Position numbers and translations under genes: made by a program
The notes under the pieces: generated by a model
The model's input: only the letters and a program-made list of their open reading frames with translations
Databases searched by the model: none
What the model was told of the DNA's origin: nothing
Shown: positions 35,126 through 48,892 of the stretch, one piece after another
Layout: each line of letters begins with the position of its first letter
How positions within the stretch are numbered: position 1 is the first letter of the stretch
From: Macrocybe gigantea
Taxonomy: Eukaryota > Basidiomycota > Agaricomycetes > Agaricales > Callistosporiaceae
DNA length: 64,000 nt
Direction: 5' to 3'
Assembly: GCA_011319805.1 (NCBI GenBank)
Contig: SJRY01000143.1
Coordinates: 248,001-312,000 of the forward strand

Positions 35126-37357
35126 TCAGGAATTCTCGATGGCCTGTTCGATCAGAGTTTTCACATATTCGCCCCGAGGAACGATCTCGAACTTGAACGG
35201 TAGAGGATGACTGTACGGCCCAGCGGATGAGAAGCGGATGTAAGTGACTCGTACGATACTTCAGTGGTTAAATAGTGGCCCACCGGATCATTCCAGACGT
35301 GAAACTAGCTTCGACTTTGTTCACCTCACCGTTACCGTCGACGCCAGGTGTAATATTGAATACCGAAAGAATGCAAGCAATACAAAGCCAAAGTTGAACG
35401 TCTGCGATGAATCGACCAGGGCAAATGCGACGACCATACCCAAACGTCACGGAAAGCGGATCAGCAGGGGAGAGGTAACCTTCCTCCTTGTCAAGGAAAC
35501 GATTCGGGTTGAACACTTCAGGCATAGGATAATGGTGCGGGTCATGAAGAATTGCCCAGCTGTTGCCTACAACCGTTGTGCCAGCGGGAATGAAGTAACC
35601 GCCGTATTCGTCATCTCGGGTCACCATGTGCGGCAATCCTTAACGAATTTAACGTGAATTCGCCTCGTTACGCATCCTACACGCTCACCAAGTGGAGCGA
35701 CAGGACTCCATCTATTCACCGGATCAAACATGAAATCTGGTGAGGCGAAACGCATACTAACCTTAGAACTTCCTTCACTACCGCACTGATGTAAGGAAGA
35801 TTTTTCCTATCATTGAAATCTGGGAGCCTGGCGTGGTTGAGAACATTGTCCAACTCTTCCTGGGCTTTGCGTTTCACGTCTGGATACAGGACCATTGCCA
35901 GCATAAAGGACGACAGGGACGCTGAGAACTATGGTCCATAAGACGATGTCAGGGGTGTTAGTGTTTCATGAACGCACACTTTCCGTCCCCGCTACGAAAT
36001 CAAGGAGCTCGTTGAACGAGACGTTCGCGAATTAGATAACGATATGAAAAAAAAAGACTCAACCGGCGTAAGACATTCCAGCAGCTGCTTTGATAATCTC
36101 TATATTTTCCTTCAGACGGTTTGTTGAGTCAAACTCGTTGATGAGGTTTGAAACGAAGCATATAGGAGCAGTTCCGGTTCTCTAAACGTTCTCGTCAGCT
36201 AGATCACACTGACAGTTCCATTGTGCACCGCACCATTTTTTGCAAAATAGATTTAAATGGAGCGTCACGCATCTCCATGACCGCAGCCTTCCACTCTTCC
36301 GCCTTTTTTTTGAATTCCGCGCCAGGAAGCCATTCGCTGTCTCAAATCGATGTGAGCGAGATATGTCGGTTACGCAACGGAGTAACATACGGCATATGTT
36401 TGACTATAACAAGGTTAGGACATCGAATCAGAGGAATCAGCGAGGTAATTCCTCACGTGGTGGAAGGAAATCGACAAGGAATGCGCCGGGTTTGGCGGCT
36501 TCTGCCATCCCTGCAAGCGCTTTTTCGGCGATTTCGACGTACCGATCATTTTTGGGAGCGATGTTTATCCCATATGTGAGATTCATGATAAGGCTGGCGG
36601 AGTTACTGTTAGAGGAGTGAGAAGGTTACAATTTCAAGGCCTCTAAAATGACTTACAATCGAAGATGTTCCATCAGATCTTGGGGAGAGTGGAGCAGTCG
36701 CTGAAGGAGCGTGTACGTTTCCGTCCTCAAGATTGGCCAGTACACAGATATGTTCGATTGTTGGAATTGTTTGGAAAACATTCGCCGATGTGCTTTCCAA
36801 GCATCACCTGTTCGAAGAACAGTGAGCATCCAAGAAAATATTCTTTTAAGTGATGAACCAACCGTATGGCATGTGGCCAAAGGTCCATTCCCATCCCATT
36901 CTGTTCAACAAAGGAAAAGGAATGCAATGTCGGCGTAGGGCTACACAACGAGCGGGCAACTCGACGCACAGCTCGTGCAACATGACAGAGTGGTTGCGAT
37001 CAGAGTAGTTGGCGGATGCTTCAAAAAGGCTGCGAGCCGCCTGGAAGGAGTTCACGAATAGGATATTTCTGCCAAAGACTTGCATAAAGAACAGGTCGCC
37101 TGAGGGCTTTCAATATCGGTTTGGAACGGGGTTTATGGGCGCTCACCATATTGGTGGGCCAGCTTTAAATATGCGGCAACCTCGCTCTGCCTCGGAAAAT
37201 CTAAAAGATTTCCAATGAGAGGAAGTGGCCTGGGTCCAGGGGGATGCGGCAAGTTGTGCACGTTCCGTCGGCCACAACGCAGACGACTCTTACAAAAAAT
37301 GACTGCACTGATTACGGTGACGAGAGCAAATGCGCCGGAAAAAGAAGAAAGCGACAT
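35126..37357 (-). CDS. Cytochrome P450 monooxygenase
   Basis: Microsomal haem-thiolate monooxygenase; fungal CYP64-like (O-methylsterigmatocystin oxidoreductase type) by overall pattern. Start Met at 37357 gives a membrane anchor (FALVTVISAVIFC) and the proline hinge LPHPPGPRPLPLIGNLLDF. Further exons give FGRNILFVNSFQAARSLFE, AWKAHRRMFSKQF (C-helix region), the I-helix split by an intron after GMSYA (the next exon supplies AGTES), YPDVKRKAQEELDNVL, the ExxR motif in VVKEVLR, PHYYP-like and FNPNRFL segments, and the haem loop FGYGRRICPGRF. The C-terminus ends at 35126. About 10 introns break it up and not all borders were resolved. There is no P450 cluster partner nearby, so the substrate cannot be guessed. 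Confidence 0.9.
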
Positions 37358-38159
37358 GTTATATCGCCTATAATGCAGCGAAGAGGAATGAAGGGCAAGA
37401 CAAGGGCAGAACCTGCAATTCCTCTATTTTATACATTTTTTGAGACTGATCCGACCATCCGGATCCGTAATTGCATGTCGCGGCTTCAACGCAGCATTGT
37501 GTAACCAAGGCGGTCGGATATGCTCCATAGTTTTGCGTTTCGTTGCGCCACAGGAAGAACACGGGCATGACATAAAGCAGAGGACGCACTGGTTCGGCCG
37601 GCGATTGATCGGGATGAAGGAAAGGGTACTACCTTAGTGGCGACGAGATACTCATGCATGGCATGTTCATACTGTTGTATGGTAAACCAAAGAGGATGGG
37701 CGGCTATCGGAATATCTGCTTTGCGTTCGCCTCTTGAATGCAAAGGGGTTGAGTAGTGTCGTAAATGCTCCAGTTGCTGATCCGTCTTTGCGTGGGGCTA
37801 TTTGAATGAGATTAATATTCTGTTTTGTTGGTAGGAAGATTAACTCCCTCACCAACGCTAGAGTTTTCCTCGTTTTAGCAGATGTATAGATGTTTGTGAT
37901 CTTACATACTTCGGCAAGATGGGCGACTAAGGGAATCGACAGCTTCGCACAACGCAGAATGAAAGTGATCCCTATAGCATACAACTAGATACATAGACAA
38001 GTAAACAAGCGAAAGCGTACAAGGATGCAACAAGTTGGCACACAGAAGAATACATATTAAAAACCAAAAGGTCAGATAGAGTGCAGCGATGTAAGTTACA
38101 TGCTTGGAAAACAGAGACTTGGGGGAAATTATAAATGGTATTGAACGAATTGCTTTCAA
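37358..38159. other. Intergenic, no gene seen
   Basis: About 800 bp. Several short open frames exist on the minus strand, but none joins into a sensible protein. The AT-rich part near 37800-38100 is probably the promoter of the P450 and the 3' flank of the next gene. Confidence 0.45.
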
Positions 38160-39554
38160 TCAAAGGAGGCTGAAACCACCGAAATCAAGGAAACCGTCCT
38201 CCAGAGACATCTTTCGCACAACGAGAGCTTCAACAATGAGTCTATTTCGTGCGTGGAGTAGTTTTTCGACAGGGTCCGCACCCTCCCCACTCTGAGAGGC
38301 GAGGATTAGGGGGTCTGAAACTTTAGACACGCCGGGAAGAGGGAAACGAGGGGAGGGGATAATATCATCTTCGTCGTCTGTTTCCTTGGGTCCCGCGGTG
38401 ATATACGGATGATCGTCTGAGACGTTCGAAACCTGAAGGCGTTCGTCGACCGAGACGTGTAATGACTCCAGTCCCAACACTAAATCGTCGGTGTTTGAGG
38501 CTAGCCTGGTATTATGAGCGCTCTCCGTAGCATTCGATTTGTTGTCAAATGACCTCGCGGCATCAGAGATGGATTCCGCAATGCAGGAGACCAGGGCCAT
38601 ACGCCGTTCGTCCCTCTTGCGATCGCGCAGTTGTTTCCTACGCTCCGCCTTTGAAGGTTTTGCGAAAGAATTATGATTAGGATCCGACTGTTCATGCTTA
38701 GCCGCAGCATTTGAAAAGACGGAAGGCTTGAACTTTTTCATCCGCTTCCCCTTGGCTGCGCCAACATGAGCATGATTATGATGCATGCGAACGCGCATCG
38801 GACGAGGTTTAAAGACAGTGGCAATCTCGAGGTCGATAATGATGGGTGTATGGGCCAGCCTCCGGGTGTCCTGACACAGATCGCGGGATTCTGGCGTGTC
38901 GAGATCCGGGTCCATGGAGAAAATTGAAGGCACCTCCGATGCTTCTGGCGAAGACAGCTCGTCATGGTCAAGTACAAGTGACAGCGACAGGTTCTCGTCG
39001 GCGTCAATGTCCGTCGGCCCGGCCTCGTTCTTCGAGGCAGCGGCTGTCACGAAGCTCTCATCATAATCATTCGAGTCCGTTCCCGCCTGACCTTTCCTCG
39101 GTTTGCGGCTCCACTTGTCGGTTTGGGTCACGGCGAGGTCAGCAACATACGCCGGGATTTCTATCTCTTTTACCACAATGACGCTCGCGCCGATTTCGCC
39201 CGCCATCATTTCTAGGGTCTCGAGGCTTTGTTCTATTTCTTCCCTGGGCAGACCCACCAACGCGCCGGAGTCGGCGACACCGAGTTCATAGTAAGCCTGA
39301 CCGCCGCCCTCCAAAAGACGCCATTTGAGTTGAGTGACGAGACGTGCGAAACGGGCAGGTGAGGGATTAAGAAGCTGTAACTTGTACTCGACGTTGCCGT
39401 CATCGGATTCCGGAACCAGGCGGGGCAGCAGCTCGATGGCCAAGGGACTAAGTGTTTGAGAATGCTGAAAAGGTGTGGGCGATGGAGGGGTAGAGATGAG
39501 GGAGTCCCAAGGGCTCGGAACGCGAGGGCTTTCAGATTCAGACTCTCCAAACAT
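38160..39554 (-). CDS. GTPBP1/2 N-terminal-domain protein lacking the GTPase
   Basis: Intronless, 464 residues. Residues about 55-130 (EYKLQLLNPSPARFARLVTQ, LKWRLLEGGGQAYYELGVAD, SGALVGLPREEIEQSLETLE, GASVIVVKEIEI) match the N-terminal domain found before the GTPase in GTPBP1/GTPBP2-type translational GTPases. In this protein no G1 (GxxxxGKS/T), DxxG or NKxD motif follows. The rest is acidic and low in complexity, with a basic segment at about 270-330 (KGKRMKKFKPS, KAERRKQLRDRKRDERR). It may bind ribosomes or RNA or regulate a separate GTPase; that is inference. The gene diverges from the E2 gene across about 250 bp. The domain resemblance is from pattern recognition and worth confirming by profile search. 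Confidence 0.7.
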   Translation of the reverse strand: MFGESESESPRVPSPWDSLISTPPSPTPFQHSQTLSPLAIELLPRLVPESDDGNVEYKLQLLNPSPARFARLVTQLKWRLLEGGGQAYYELGVADSGALVGLPREEIEQSLETLEMMAGEIGASVIVVKEIEIPAYVADLAVTQTDKWSRKPRKGQAGTDSNDYDESFVTAAASKNEAGPTDIDADENLSLSLVLDHDELSSPEASEVPSIFSMDPDLDTPESRDLCQDTRRLAHTPIIIDLEIATVFKPRPMRVRMHHNHAHVGAAKGKRMKKFKPSVFSNAAAKHEQSDPNHNSFAKPSKAERRKQLRDRKRDERRMALVSCIAESISDAARSFDNKSNATESAHNTRLASNTDDLVLGLESLHVSVDERLQVSNVSDDHPYITAGPKETDDEDDIIPSPRFPLPGVSKVSDPLILASQSGEGADPVEKLLHARNRLIVEALVVRKMSLEDGFLDFGGFSLL

Positions 39555-39802
39555 GCAGAATGGTGGTATATCAACAAGTGTTTGAAAGAAATTTAAACAG
39601 ATATTCGGGTTATCATTGTCGTTGTGGAGAGGACGATGAGCAGCAACGGCGACGAGAGACTTTCTTCTAAAACATCGTCGTCGTACAGTCAGTCAGAGTC
39701 AAAGTTGTCAGCCGTTGCTTGGCCGTGCTTGTCAATAGTAAATGCCGAGTCACGTGTTACTCACTCCTTCATCGCGAACCACCATCACTGCAGCTCTCTC
39801 CA

Positions 39803-40950
<1,148 letters not shown>

Positions 40951-41215
40951 GTGTCGTTGTAGCCTCATCCTTCAGGGCATTCTTCAGTTTCGGTTTTTAC
41001 CCAGGTTACCTTAGCATTTTATCATCTGTAGCCTTACATCTCGCAAGGATCTGAATCCTGATCTCTGATTTCCCACTACTGACAGACTTGTTTTCCTTGA
41101 CCTTTGAATGCACCAAATGGTGGGCGGCATTGCTGACGAGAAAGCAACTTAGTGTGTTCATCATTCTCATAGTCAGGTTCTGGCACCAGGCATAGAAAAG
41201 CAATTACATTGCATC

Positions 41216-44200
41216 TTATGTGAACAGCCGACCTGAAGGACACGGTTTAGTGCTTTAACAAACCAGGACTAACAAAGATACTTACCAACACAGCGAGCAG
41301 TTCCACAATGGCAAGTTGCATACACTGAATCAACCATCCCAATGTCCTCCCCTTCAGTACGTTGTTCTTCCTCGTCTTCAGGATTAAGATCCCCAAAATA
41401 AGAGAAGCAAATCTCCTCAAATGGGTTAATATCACGTCGAGCAAAGACAGCAAGCAGTGGCTTGTCAATGTCTGGGTCATTGATGTAGCAAGGAACGAGC
41501 TTGCAGTTGGGATCACAGGAGTGATTCTTTGATAGAGGAGGTCCCAAGGTATATCAGGGCAGATGAAAGGAAGTTGATGTAGAGGCCCATACCAGAAATC
41601 TTGTAAACTAGGCAAACATAGTAGTTAGAAGCATGCTCGTCAATGTTAGACAAATAACATAGCTTACATTGCCCGCATGATATGCATCAACAACATATTT
41701 GGTATCCCAATCGTCTTCGTTGCCTTGCTTTAAGTGATGAAAATCCAAGTCGAAAAGATAGGTCCTCCCAAATTTGTTGTAGAGGCTGTATCTCATGTTC
41801 AAACATTGGCCAGCAGGTCAGGAAAAGAGTATATACCGGCCACGCTGATCGCTCTCTGAATCTGTCAACAACTCGCCAGAATATATGCCAAGAAACATTC
41901 CCTCGGAGATCTTCTTTGCTCCAGCAAAGACACCTTGAAGATTGTCACAATGAGATCATGTAAAATGTAATATCAGCTTACCCCAGCCTTTATGCTGAGT
42001 TTTCGAGAGGCTAATCGCACATGTTCGGCCATGTTGTACAACCTACAATGGACATTTATCAGGGCAATTGCAAATGCAGAAAGGGAGAAAAGGGACCCTA
42101 TTGCGACACTCGTCCCCACAGCCGCACATATCATTGCATTCAAATATGGGATAATCGAAGTCTTTGAGCCGTCCTCGAGCATCATATGCAAATTCAGGTG
42201 TGTATTGTTGCTGTCGCTTCAGACAAGCACAAGTCTGGGATCTGGGGTCACACCTCCCAACACAATTACAGCCTTCGAGTTTTGTGATATCTGGTGGTGG
42301 GACCCCATCGCCATACCACATCTTGTTGCTATAATAGAACTCCCATGGAGGAGTAGGCTCATCATCGATCTCGTTGATGATCTCGATGGGTGGTGCGTCG
42401 GGCTCATCATCCGCCGTGTTCTCCAGGATAGCCGCTTCCAACACGTGGCGGAGCCCAGCATCCATCCTGGCAGTTTCCGTCCAAGAATTGATGTTGTCTT
42501 GAAGCGCATGAGGCAAATCCACCGCAAAGTAACACTTTGGGGGAGACAGCTTCAGAGTCTGACAATAAGATCTCCAATTCAATGCCTCAAATCCACCATA
42601 AACCCGAGGCACAAAAGGGCCAGAAGTCTCTTCGGGTATAAGATTGTGGTCGGATGGATACGATGGAGATATCGTTTCCAGTCCTTCTCCAGAGGAAAGA
42701 ATTCCATTCATGTGATCATCGGAGGATGCCCGAGAAGAAGGGCGAGAGCTACGTCTTATCCTCGTTTGCCGGCCGTCGTTTTCGTCGGAGTCACTCATAG
42801 GTTTACCGAAACTAGATGACGGCCTGGTGAAGTCGGCCTCTTCCGGCTCCGGCGACGAGGCGGGATCTTCAATAGTCAAAGGTGCGAGAAGGTCCGCGTT
42901 TATCTGATAATAATGTAGTAATGTTCATTGAAAGAAACACACGCATATATTATATGGTACTTACTTCAGCTTCCGAATCAGTCGTGTGAGAACCATTCCC
43001 AGCAGGTTCTGCATCATTGTCAGAGCTAGGGTCACTCTGCAAATCTTTGCGTGTGGATAGTGTAGGCGTCTTGGGCGGAACTGCTGCTGTTCTCTCATCC
43101 ACGCGTATATCGGAGGCGGCGGGGATTTGAGGGACTGCAGATGCAACCTGTTTAGTTGCTTAGGACATGCGGAGCCCATAAGCAGTTGGAACTTAGTGAG
43201 CTTACCATTTTACTCTCGTCGATGTTCTGAGTAACCAAAGTATCATTATTCCTCAAGACGAATGGTGATAGAGACAGCTTTGACGTCGAAGATGCAGCCG
43301 ACAACGGGAGCCGTGAACCACTCGTACCCAGCAGTGTGCCTGTGTCTTCCAAGGGATTGGTCAAGGCACCAGAAGGGAGGCGTGTGTGGGGCATGGTGTA
43401 TCGAGAATTGAACTCCGGATCGGGAGTCAGTGCATTGGTACCTGATTTCGCTTTAGTTTGGGATGGAGAGCGTTATGGTGAATGAATGATACAAGTAAAC
43501 TCAGAGGCGCTTACAGGTTGAGCTCTCGTACGCTGATGCATCGGGAATAGCGATTTCATCGAGTTGCAAAGCTTGCTTTCGATGATGCTCCAAGTCTCCA
43601 GAACTGTGCTTCGCGTTTGTCCTCTGTCTAGAAGTACCGACAGGCCCCTTGTTGAGGACTTGAGTCTGGGTAATTGCGTCAGCTAAAGATGAAATTGCTT
43701 CATTGTGACTAGAGTTGGTGTAATGGTTATCCGACTTGGCCTGTAATGAGATAGCAGAACAAAAGTTCAAGTCACGTTGCACACCTGCCCTGGTGTCTTT
43801 TCAGATACCTTTGAAGTCGAACCGCTTTCACCGGCAGTCTGACATCATTAGGTGGGATGTATAAGTTATCAGGGAAGATCTCTTACAGAAGGCGTCCATG
43901 TATAAGACGTGCTGACTATAGCATTTGACGATTGAACTTGCTTTGACACTGAAGAAAGATCCGTAACATTAGATAAACTCCAAACCACAAGATCATGATC
44001 AGCCTCACTCTCGGGGTAGCGATTGGGCCAGGTGGATGGGGTTGCTAGTGTAGAAAGACTCGTATAATGACCTGACCGTTTCTTCCAGACCTGCCGAGAC
44101 AGAATGGGCTGTCTATTCACATTTATAGTGTCGTCATTCCCGCGTCTGAAGTAAGAGATACAGTAGGAGTTTTCGAACTACTCATGAGTGCCGGCCGACT

Positions 44201-45289
44201 CGGATCTGCAGCGGGTAAAGATACGGCTGATGTATCGGTTTCGACGGTTTCAGGAGTGAAGTTGGAGCTTGCGCTCTGAAGTGCCAGAGGAGGTAGCTTT
44301 TCCAAGTTAACTCTGGTCGGGGAAGGCGGGACTGCGTTGCTTTCCGGGTTTGCTTTAGACGAGTATCTAACTTGTTCATTGTCGCTATCGTCAATCACGA
44401 TAGCGTCTTCCGTCGATGTGCCCTGCGGTTGATACGGCAAGCCTTTCCGGACTGCAGTCCTGAAGCTTGACCAAGATGCCTTCTTTCTTGCTACTGAAAG
44501 CCGAGGTCGGTTACCATTCATAGAGCCAACAGCACTTGGCTTTGCCCGAGATTCTAATGACATCGATTTCGATGAAGCAGATGCCTTGAGGATCAATTCA
44601 TCGTCGTCCGATATTTCGATGTAGGTGGCGGAAGTGGACGTTGGCCGTTTCACCTCACGTCGTTCTTCTGTGGAGTAATTGAGCTTGACCAAGGCATATA
44701 AGACCGGGAGATTTACCGCGGGATGAATGCTCCTTACGGTGAAAATGAAAAGGGGAGCTTGAAAGAGACGAAGAGGAAGAAGAGGAGAACAAATAATCAC
44801 GGCTCCTGTAGTCGTGCCTCCCTTTGTTGCTTTCCTTGTTCTTTACGGACATGATCGCACCATCAGTTAAGCGGCGTTCGGGTATAGTAGTAGACAGGTT
44901 AGAACCGCCGGACGTCTTCTGTCGCTTTCTTGAAGAATCCACATCTGAAGCAGGGCGGGAAGACCCAGCCAGTGCGCTGTCTTCAATGATAGCATGAGCG
45001 CTTCGACGTAGCGAGTCGTCCATAATTTAAACGCACCACTTGTCACCTTTTCAGAACTACGAAAGGAGGCAACTCGCTGCCTCGCATCATCCAGACTCCC
45101 ATACTTGGCGCGTTTCACAAGTGCTTCAGATAGCTTCCCCTTCCTCTTCAGAGTGGCTACAGAAGACGAGCCTTTATAAGAGTTCAGCTCGTCTTCAGAG
45201 GAGCTACTCGAAGCCGAAGGTTCTGATATAGAGGTTGGGACAGAAAGGAATTTTGACAGTGAAGATGCTTACCCTTCAGAGCTTCCCAT
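41216..45289 (-). CDS. SUV39/Clr4-type histone H3K9 methyltransferase
   Basis: Heterochromatin enzyme that methylates H3 lysine 9 in the nucleus. The C-terminal third has the full set: pre-SET cysteines (LEGCNCVGRCDPRSQTCAC, ECNDMCGCGDECRNR), SET motifs GWGVFAGAKKISEGMFLGIY, YLFDLDFHHL, a 15-nt microexon giving FTRFL spliced to NHSCDPNC, EICFSYFGDLNPEDEEE, and the post-SET CHCGTARCVG. A final intron with a GTAAGT donor adds RLFT and the stop at 41216. The 5' part is long and disordered. I place the start at 45289 because MGSSE splices to EPSASSSSEDELNSYKG and on through ALVKRAKYGSLDDARQRV. Acidic SIM-like motifs occur (YIEISDDDELI, AIVIDDSDNEQ). I saw no chromodomain. A shorter start at 43394 is possible if the N-part is a separate gene. 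Confidence 0.85.
41593..41607 (-). other. 15-nt microexon of the H3K9 methyltransferase gene
   Basis: Fifteen bases encoding FTRFL lie between a CCTAG acceptor and a GTATGG donor on the minus strand. They complete the invariant SET motif RFLNHSC together with the next exon, which begins NHSCDPNC. Confidence 0.8.
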
Positions 45290-45547
45290 TGAGGCCCAGG
45301 AGACCGCCGCTTCATCAAGCGCGATGCCGTCACCACCACGAGAACAAGAGGAGAATAATGTCCGCAGCAAGCCTCGATATGCGACTTTGACGCGTCGGGG
45401 GCAAAGAAAACTCGTCCGCCTAATCCTGGCAGAATGATCAAGGACTCCTCAAGGCATGCTTAACATCTATTACAAAAGCACGGTCACGTGCTGCACGCGA
45501 TTTTAAACACTTCCATTTCTCCCTCAACTTGCATTTTATTTGGAAAG
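45290..45547. promoter_or_regulatory. Shared divergent region, methyltransferase / EXPERA gene
   Basis: 258 bp between divergent start codons; it must include both promoters. A TCACGTGC element near 45484 is an E-box-like palindrome. Confidence 0.4.
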
Positions 45548-46165
45548 ATGGCTCTTACGGCGTCCATATCTCGCCCTCGCGATACCCTATGGATATGGTT
45601 TTTGATTAGCTATATTCCTGTTGTCTTGCGTGCGTCGTTTCGTCGTCTGGCCCTACATACATTTCAAATTGACCCGGCTGTAGTTTTCGATGCTATTTCC
45701 ATGTACCCCCAAAGCCTGGTCCCTGCACCGCTGCTCGCTCTTTTTAACTGGTATTTGGAATACTTCAACGACCAGCTGATGATCCAAGGACCTGCCTGGT
45801 TCCGTTTCTTCGGCCTCGTTGAAGTTTTCTATCAACTTCCAATGGCCGCTTGGGGTGCATTCGCGCTATCACGAAAGTCGCCCAAAGCACCCCCACAGTT
45901 GCTAGTATGGGCTGTCATTTGCTGTGGAACGACCATGACATGCCTCTTCGAATTTCATCACAACGAGCTTATGAGCGCACACCAAAAATTGATGCTTATC
46001 ATGTTATATGGGGGATATGCTTCACTCTGTACGTCTTCTCACCGCTAGTAGGAGGCCTCCACAGCTAATATCGTAGTTGGTATTTTGGCCATTGACATGC
46101 TCATTCGTATACAATGCATGCTTGAGATAATGGCTTTGTCAAACGAATCAAGCAAACATAAATGA
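45548..46165 (+). CDS. EXPERA-domain membrane protein (TMEM97/Ema19-like)
   Basis: Two exons (45548-46028 and 46077-46165) give 189 residues. Four hydrophobic segments fit the EXPERA fold: TLWIWFLISYIPVVLRASF, a second around LALFNWYLEYFNDQLMI, the third FRFFGLVEVFYQLPMAAWGA and the fourth LLVWAVICCGTTMTCLFEF, followed by KLMLIMLYGGYASLFGILAI across the splice. The FNDQLM and EVFYQLP patterns match TMEM97 (sigma-2 receptor) and fungal relatives linked to sterol handling, the ER or the mitochondrial surface. The N-terminus lacks a cleavable signal. The gene is divergent from the methyltransferase gene. Confidence 0.85.
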
Positions 46166-46624
46166 ATATGTGTCAGGCTCATCAGAGATGCAAAGCGACG
46201 TACAATGTTGACTTTATTCCAAGTCGAATCCTACCCTCTACTTGTCCACATACCAACCGGTCGACTCCAATCATGTTCCATGGAACCTGAGGAACAACAC
46301 TGGCGTCATTGCTAAGCTGTTGTACGACGATTGTGACATACTTCTCTGGGTGCGCAGCAAAAGAGGTGTGACACTTTACACTACTTTATGGTATACACGC
46401 TTGAACTTCTCGGTATTTCGGAGCAATTCACGACTAATACACCTATGCATTCTCAATTTCACCGTCCTCTTCGCAGCACGTCTCTTATACCCAAGACAAT
46501 GGCTTCTCTCGCTCAGTAAAAACAAAGTAGAATAAATATTCGCAGTGCATTACATACATGTTCTAGCCACATATTTTTCTACACGTACTATCATGAGGAT
46601 ATCAATCATAACGAGGGTATTTAC
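46166..46624. other. Intergenic between convergent genes
   Basis: 459 bp between two convergent stops. Small open frames only; no recognisable gene. Confidence 0.5.
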
Positions 46625-48892
46625 TTATGTTCCGTAATTCTGTTGATAATTCCCAGTCCACTCGAAGACGCTATAAATGAGAATAAACGGCCAGCATAAT
46701 CGTCTAAACACAATTTTTATCTTGGGAACGTTGACCTGTTGGTCACGAGAGACTTTGCCGAGACCTTGCCAGCCAGGAGGTATCTGGATGGCGACTATCA
46801 CCCAGGTCGTCAGAATTGTCAGCAGGATTGCTGCAATCACATAGTGGCTCAGCGGCTTTGCGCTGTCATTGATCTCCTTAACGTTCATGCCGAAGACGGC
46901 CTGACAACATGAGCTCAAAGTATGTTCCTATCGGCAAAGGAAAGGTCTGACTCACAGCGATGAACGACCCAGGCAGGAAAACCATCGTAAGATAGGCAAT
47001 TTGTTTCATGGCTAAACGCCGTTAAGAACGGAGTCGAATTGAGAGGAACAAAATGAGGAAACACAAACCGGCACTGTCTCTTAGCGTCGCTTCCGTCATT
47101 CTCCGCATTTGATGACTATCATCGATGTTGACTTTGCTAAATCCCTGCCCGATGATCGGTTTACAGCGAAGACAACGAGTGGACTACGTACAAGATCCAT
47201 GACATTCTTCAGTCGTTTCTCCTGCATCGATCTGCTTCGTTCTAGTCGCTCAATCTGGTTAAGCAAATTTTTGCATTCCTTCTCCATCAGTGCACGTGAG
47301 AACTGTGTTTCGGCAATTGAATATAGTGTTCGGTCGTCTAAAGCAGGGTTAGGAGTGTCGAGGACAAATTGAACAGTTTTCCGGAAATCTTCGATAAGCG
47401 AGGCGTAATGGAGAAGATGTGCCCGAAGTGCATGTAGCTCATGTGTTCTTCTGATATCGTTTGTTTTCAATACTTCGGATTCCTAGAAACAGCGAAGATG
47501 CGAAAGAGTCAATCGATAATTAAAAAAGATGCACATATCAAAGCTAACCAGTGAGCAAATATGTTGATAGAGTGTTTCAAAGGCTTCGTCCCATGAGTAC
47601 AGGGCATACCACAGCAACGCCAAAAATACAAATGTCGGATCCGGGCTAGACGTAAATATTTTGTTCCAATAGACGGATCTCCCTGCAGCGATTAGTCGGG
47701 CGTGGAGGTCCCGAGAGCTAGTTGTCCGATACTCTGGACCAGGATGGTATGAGATAAGTGTATTGGATTCATTTGACCGCACGAGATGTAGAGCCAGGAG
47801 ATCAGGTACAAGGATGCTTTCACCTTGATTATAGTTTGGTGAACATATAGCGGTCGTGGACATGAACGAAGCAGTGACCTACTTGACTCGATGGAAAGAG
47901 GAGCCTGCGTGTCTATTATCAGATCGTCTTCAGGAATATCATCCATGGTTGTCGCCGTGGAAATAGTTGACCTTGTAAGAATTGTAGTCGGGTTCGCGAT
48001 TGGGCGAATGAAATTAAGGGTGATTGTTATATCTATAGCAAAGCCATTGGGAACCACACTAACACAGGCTTGGTTTTTGAAACTCACGGTCGCCCTTTCC
48101 CGGCTGAATGTTCTCCTGATACCTCGAAGGAATCCAACTAAGAGCTGATGAGAAGTAAAAAGGTTCGACAATGTACCTGTACAATGAACTCGTCAGGAGG
48201 TTGGCGACTGGTGAAAGAATGACAGCGTACTTAGTTCCGAGCATCTGAAGCATAGGTCCATTCAGACTCTCGACAAACAAGGATCGCAATCGTGTCCCAG
48301 GAGGACGCTGTGCTCCTGAAAGTTGAATTCTGCGACAGACCAATGTGCTCCAGTAACGCACCTCCGCACGCATCAGCTCCCAGTGGTTGTGCTTACTGCT
48401 ATCGTTGATTGTGAGATCCTTGGTTGCAACGAATGTCCCGTCCTCGTCCATGTCAATGTAATGTAGAATGCATGTCCTGTGCTTCTGCTCGATGAGTTTG
48501 GATATTCGACTCCGCTTTTGCTGGTAAGGCGTCCAGTTCGGGAACAGCGATTGAGGATATCCCGTCCAGCAGCCTCTGCATTTGAAAGGATCTTGATGGT
48601 CACAGGGAGGAGTAGACGCCTCGAGATGGTCCAGTTGGTGGGTGTCGACCTAATTCGGACGCGCCGAATAAGTAGGCAAACTGGGTTTTCAATACACATG
48701 GGACTGCATGACATACCTTGGCGCTAATGTCGAGAAAAGGCCATGGGCCTAGACATGTTCACTCTCAACTTTGCACCTTGTTCGACCGAGGTTCAGCTCA
48801 CCTGATGGTGTTGCGTGTCGATGGCTCGGGGCTGGTATCTTCGTTGGTAGATAGAGAACTGGCTGCAGGTCGATATGGATAGCCTCTGTCAT
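46625..48892 (-). CDS. CorA-like Mg2+ transporter domain protein
   Basis: Basidiomycete-type CorA-like membrane protein, probably a divalent-cation channel of the plasma membrane or vacuole. Start Met at 48892 gives MTEAIHIDLQPVLYLPTK, then by splicing GPWPFLDISAK. The soluble domain includes FYFSSALSWIPSRYQENIQ, DLLALHLVRSNESNTLISY, WDEAFETLYQHICSL and a long helical stalk (LHALRAHLLHYASLIEDFRK). The C-terminal pair of membrane spans has MVFLPGSFIAAVFGMNVKEI with the CorA signature GMN, then YVIAAILLTILTTWVIVAI. A third hydrophobic stretch (RLCWPFILIYSVFEW) ends the protein. Multiple introns; overall around 590-620 residues expected. The diagnostic GMN makes the family firm although transport was not shown for this clade. 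Confidence 0.85.

Noticed and set aside
48059..48451. 130-codon minus frame as its own gene
   Set aside because: It is an exon of the CorA-like gene plus read-through of the next intron.
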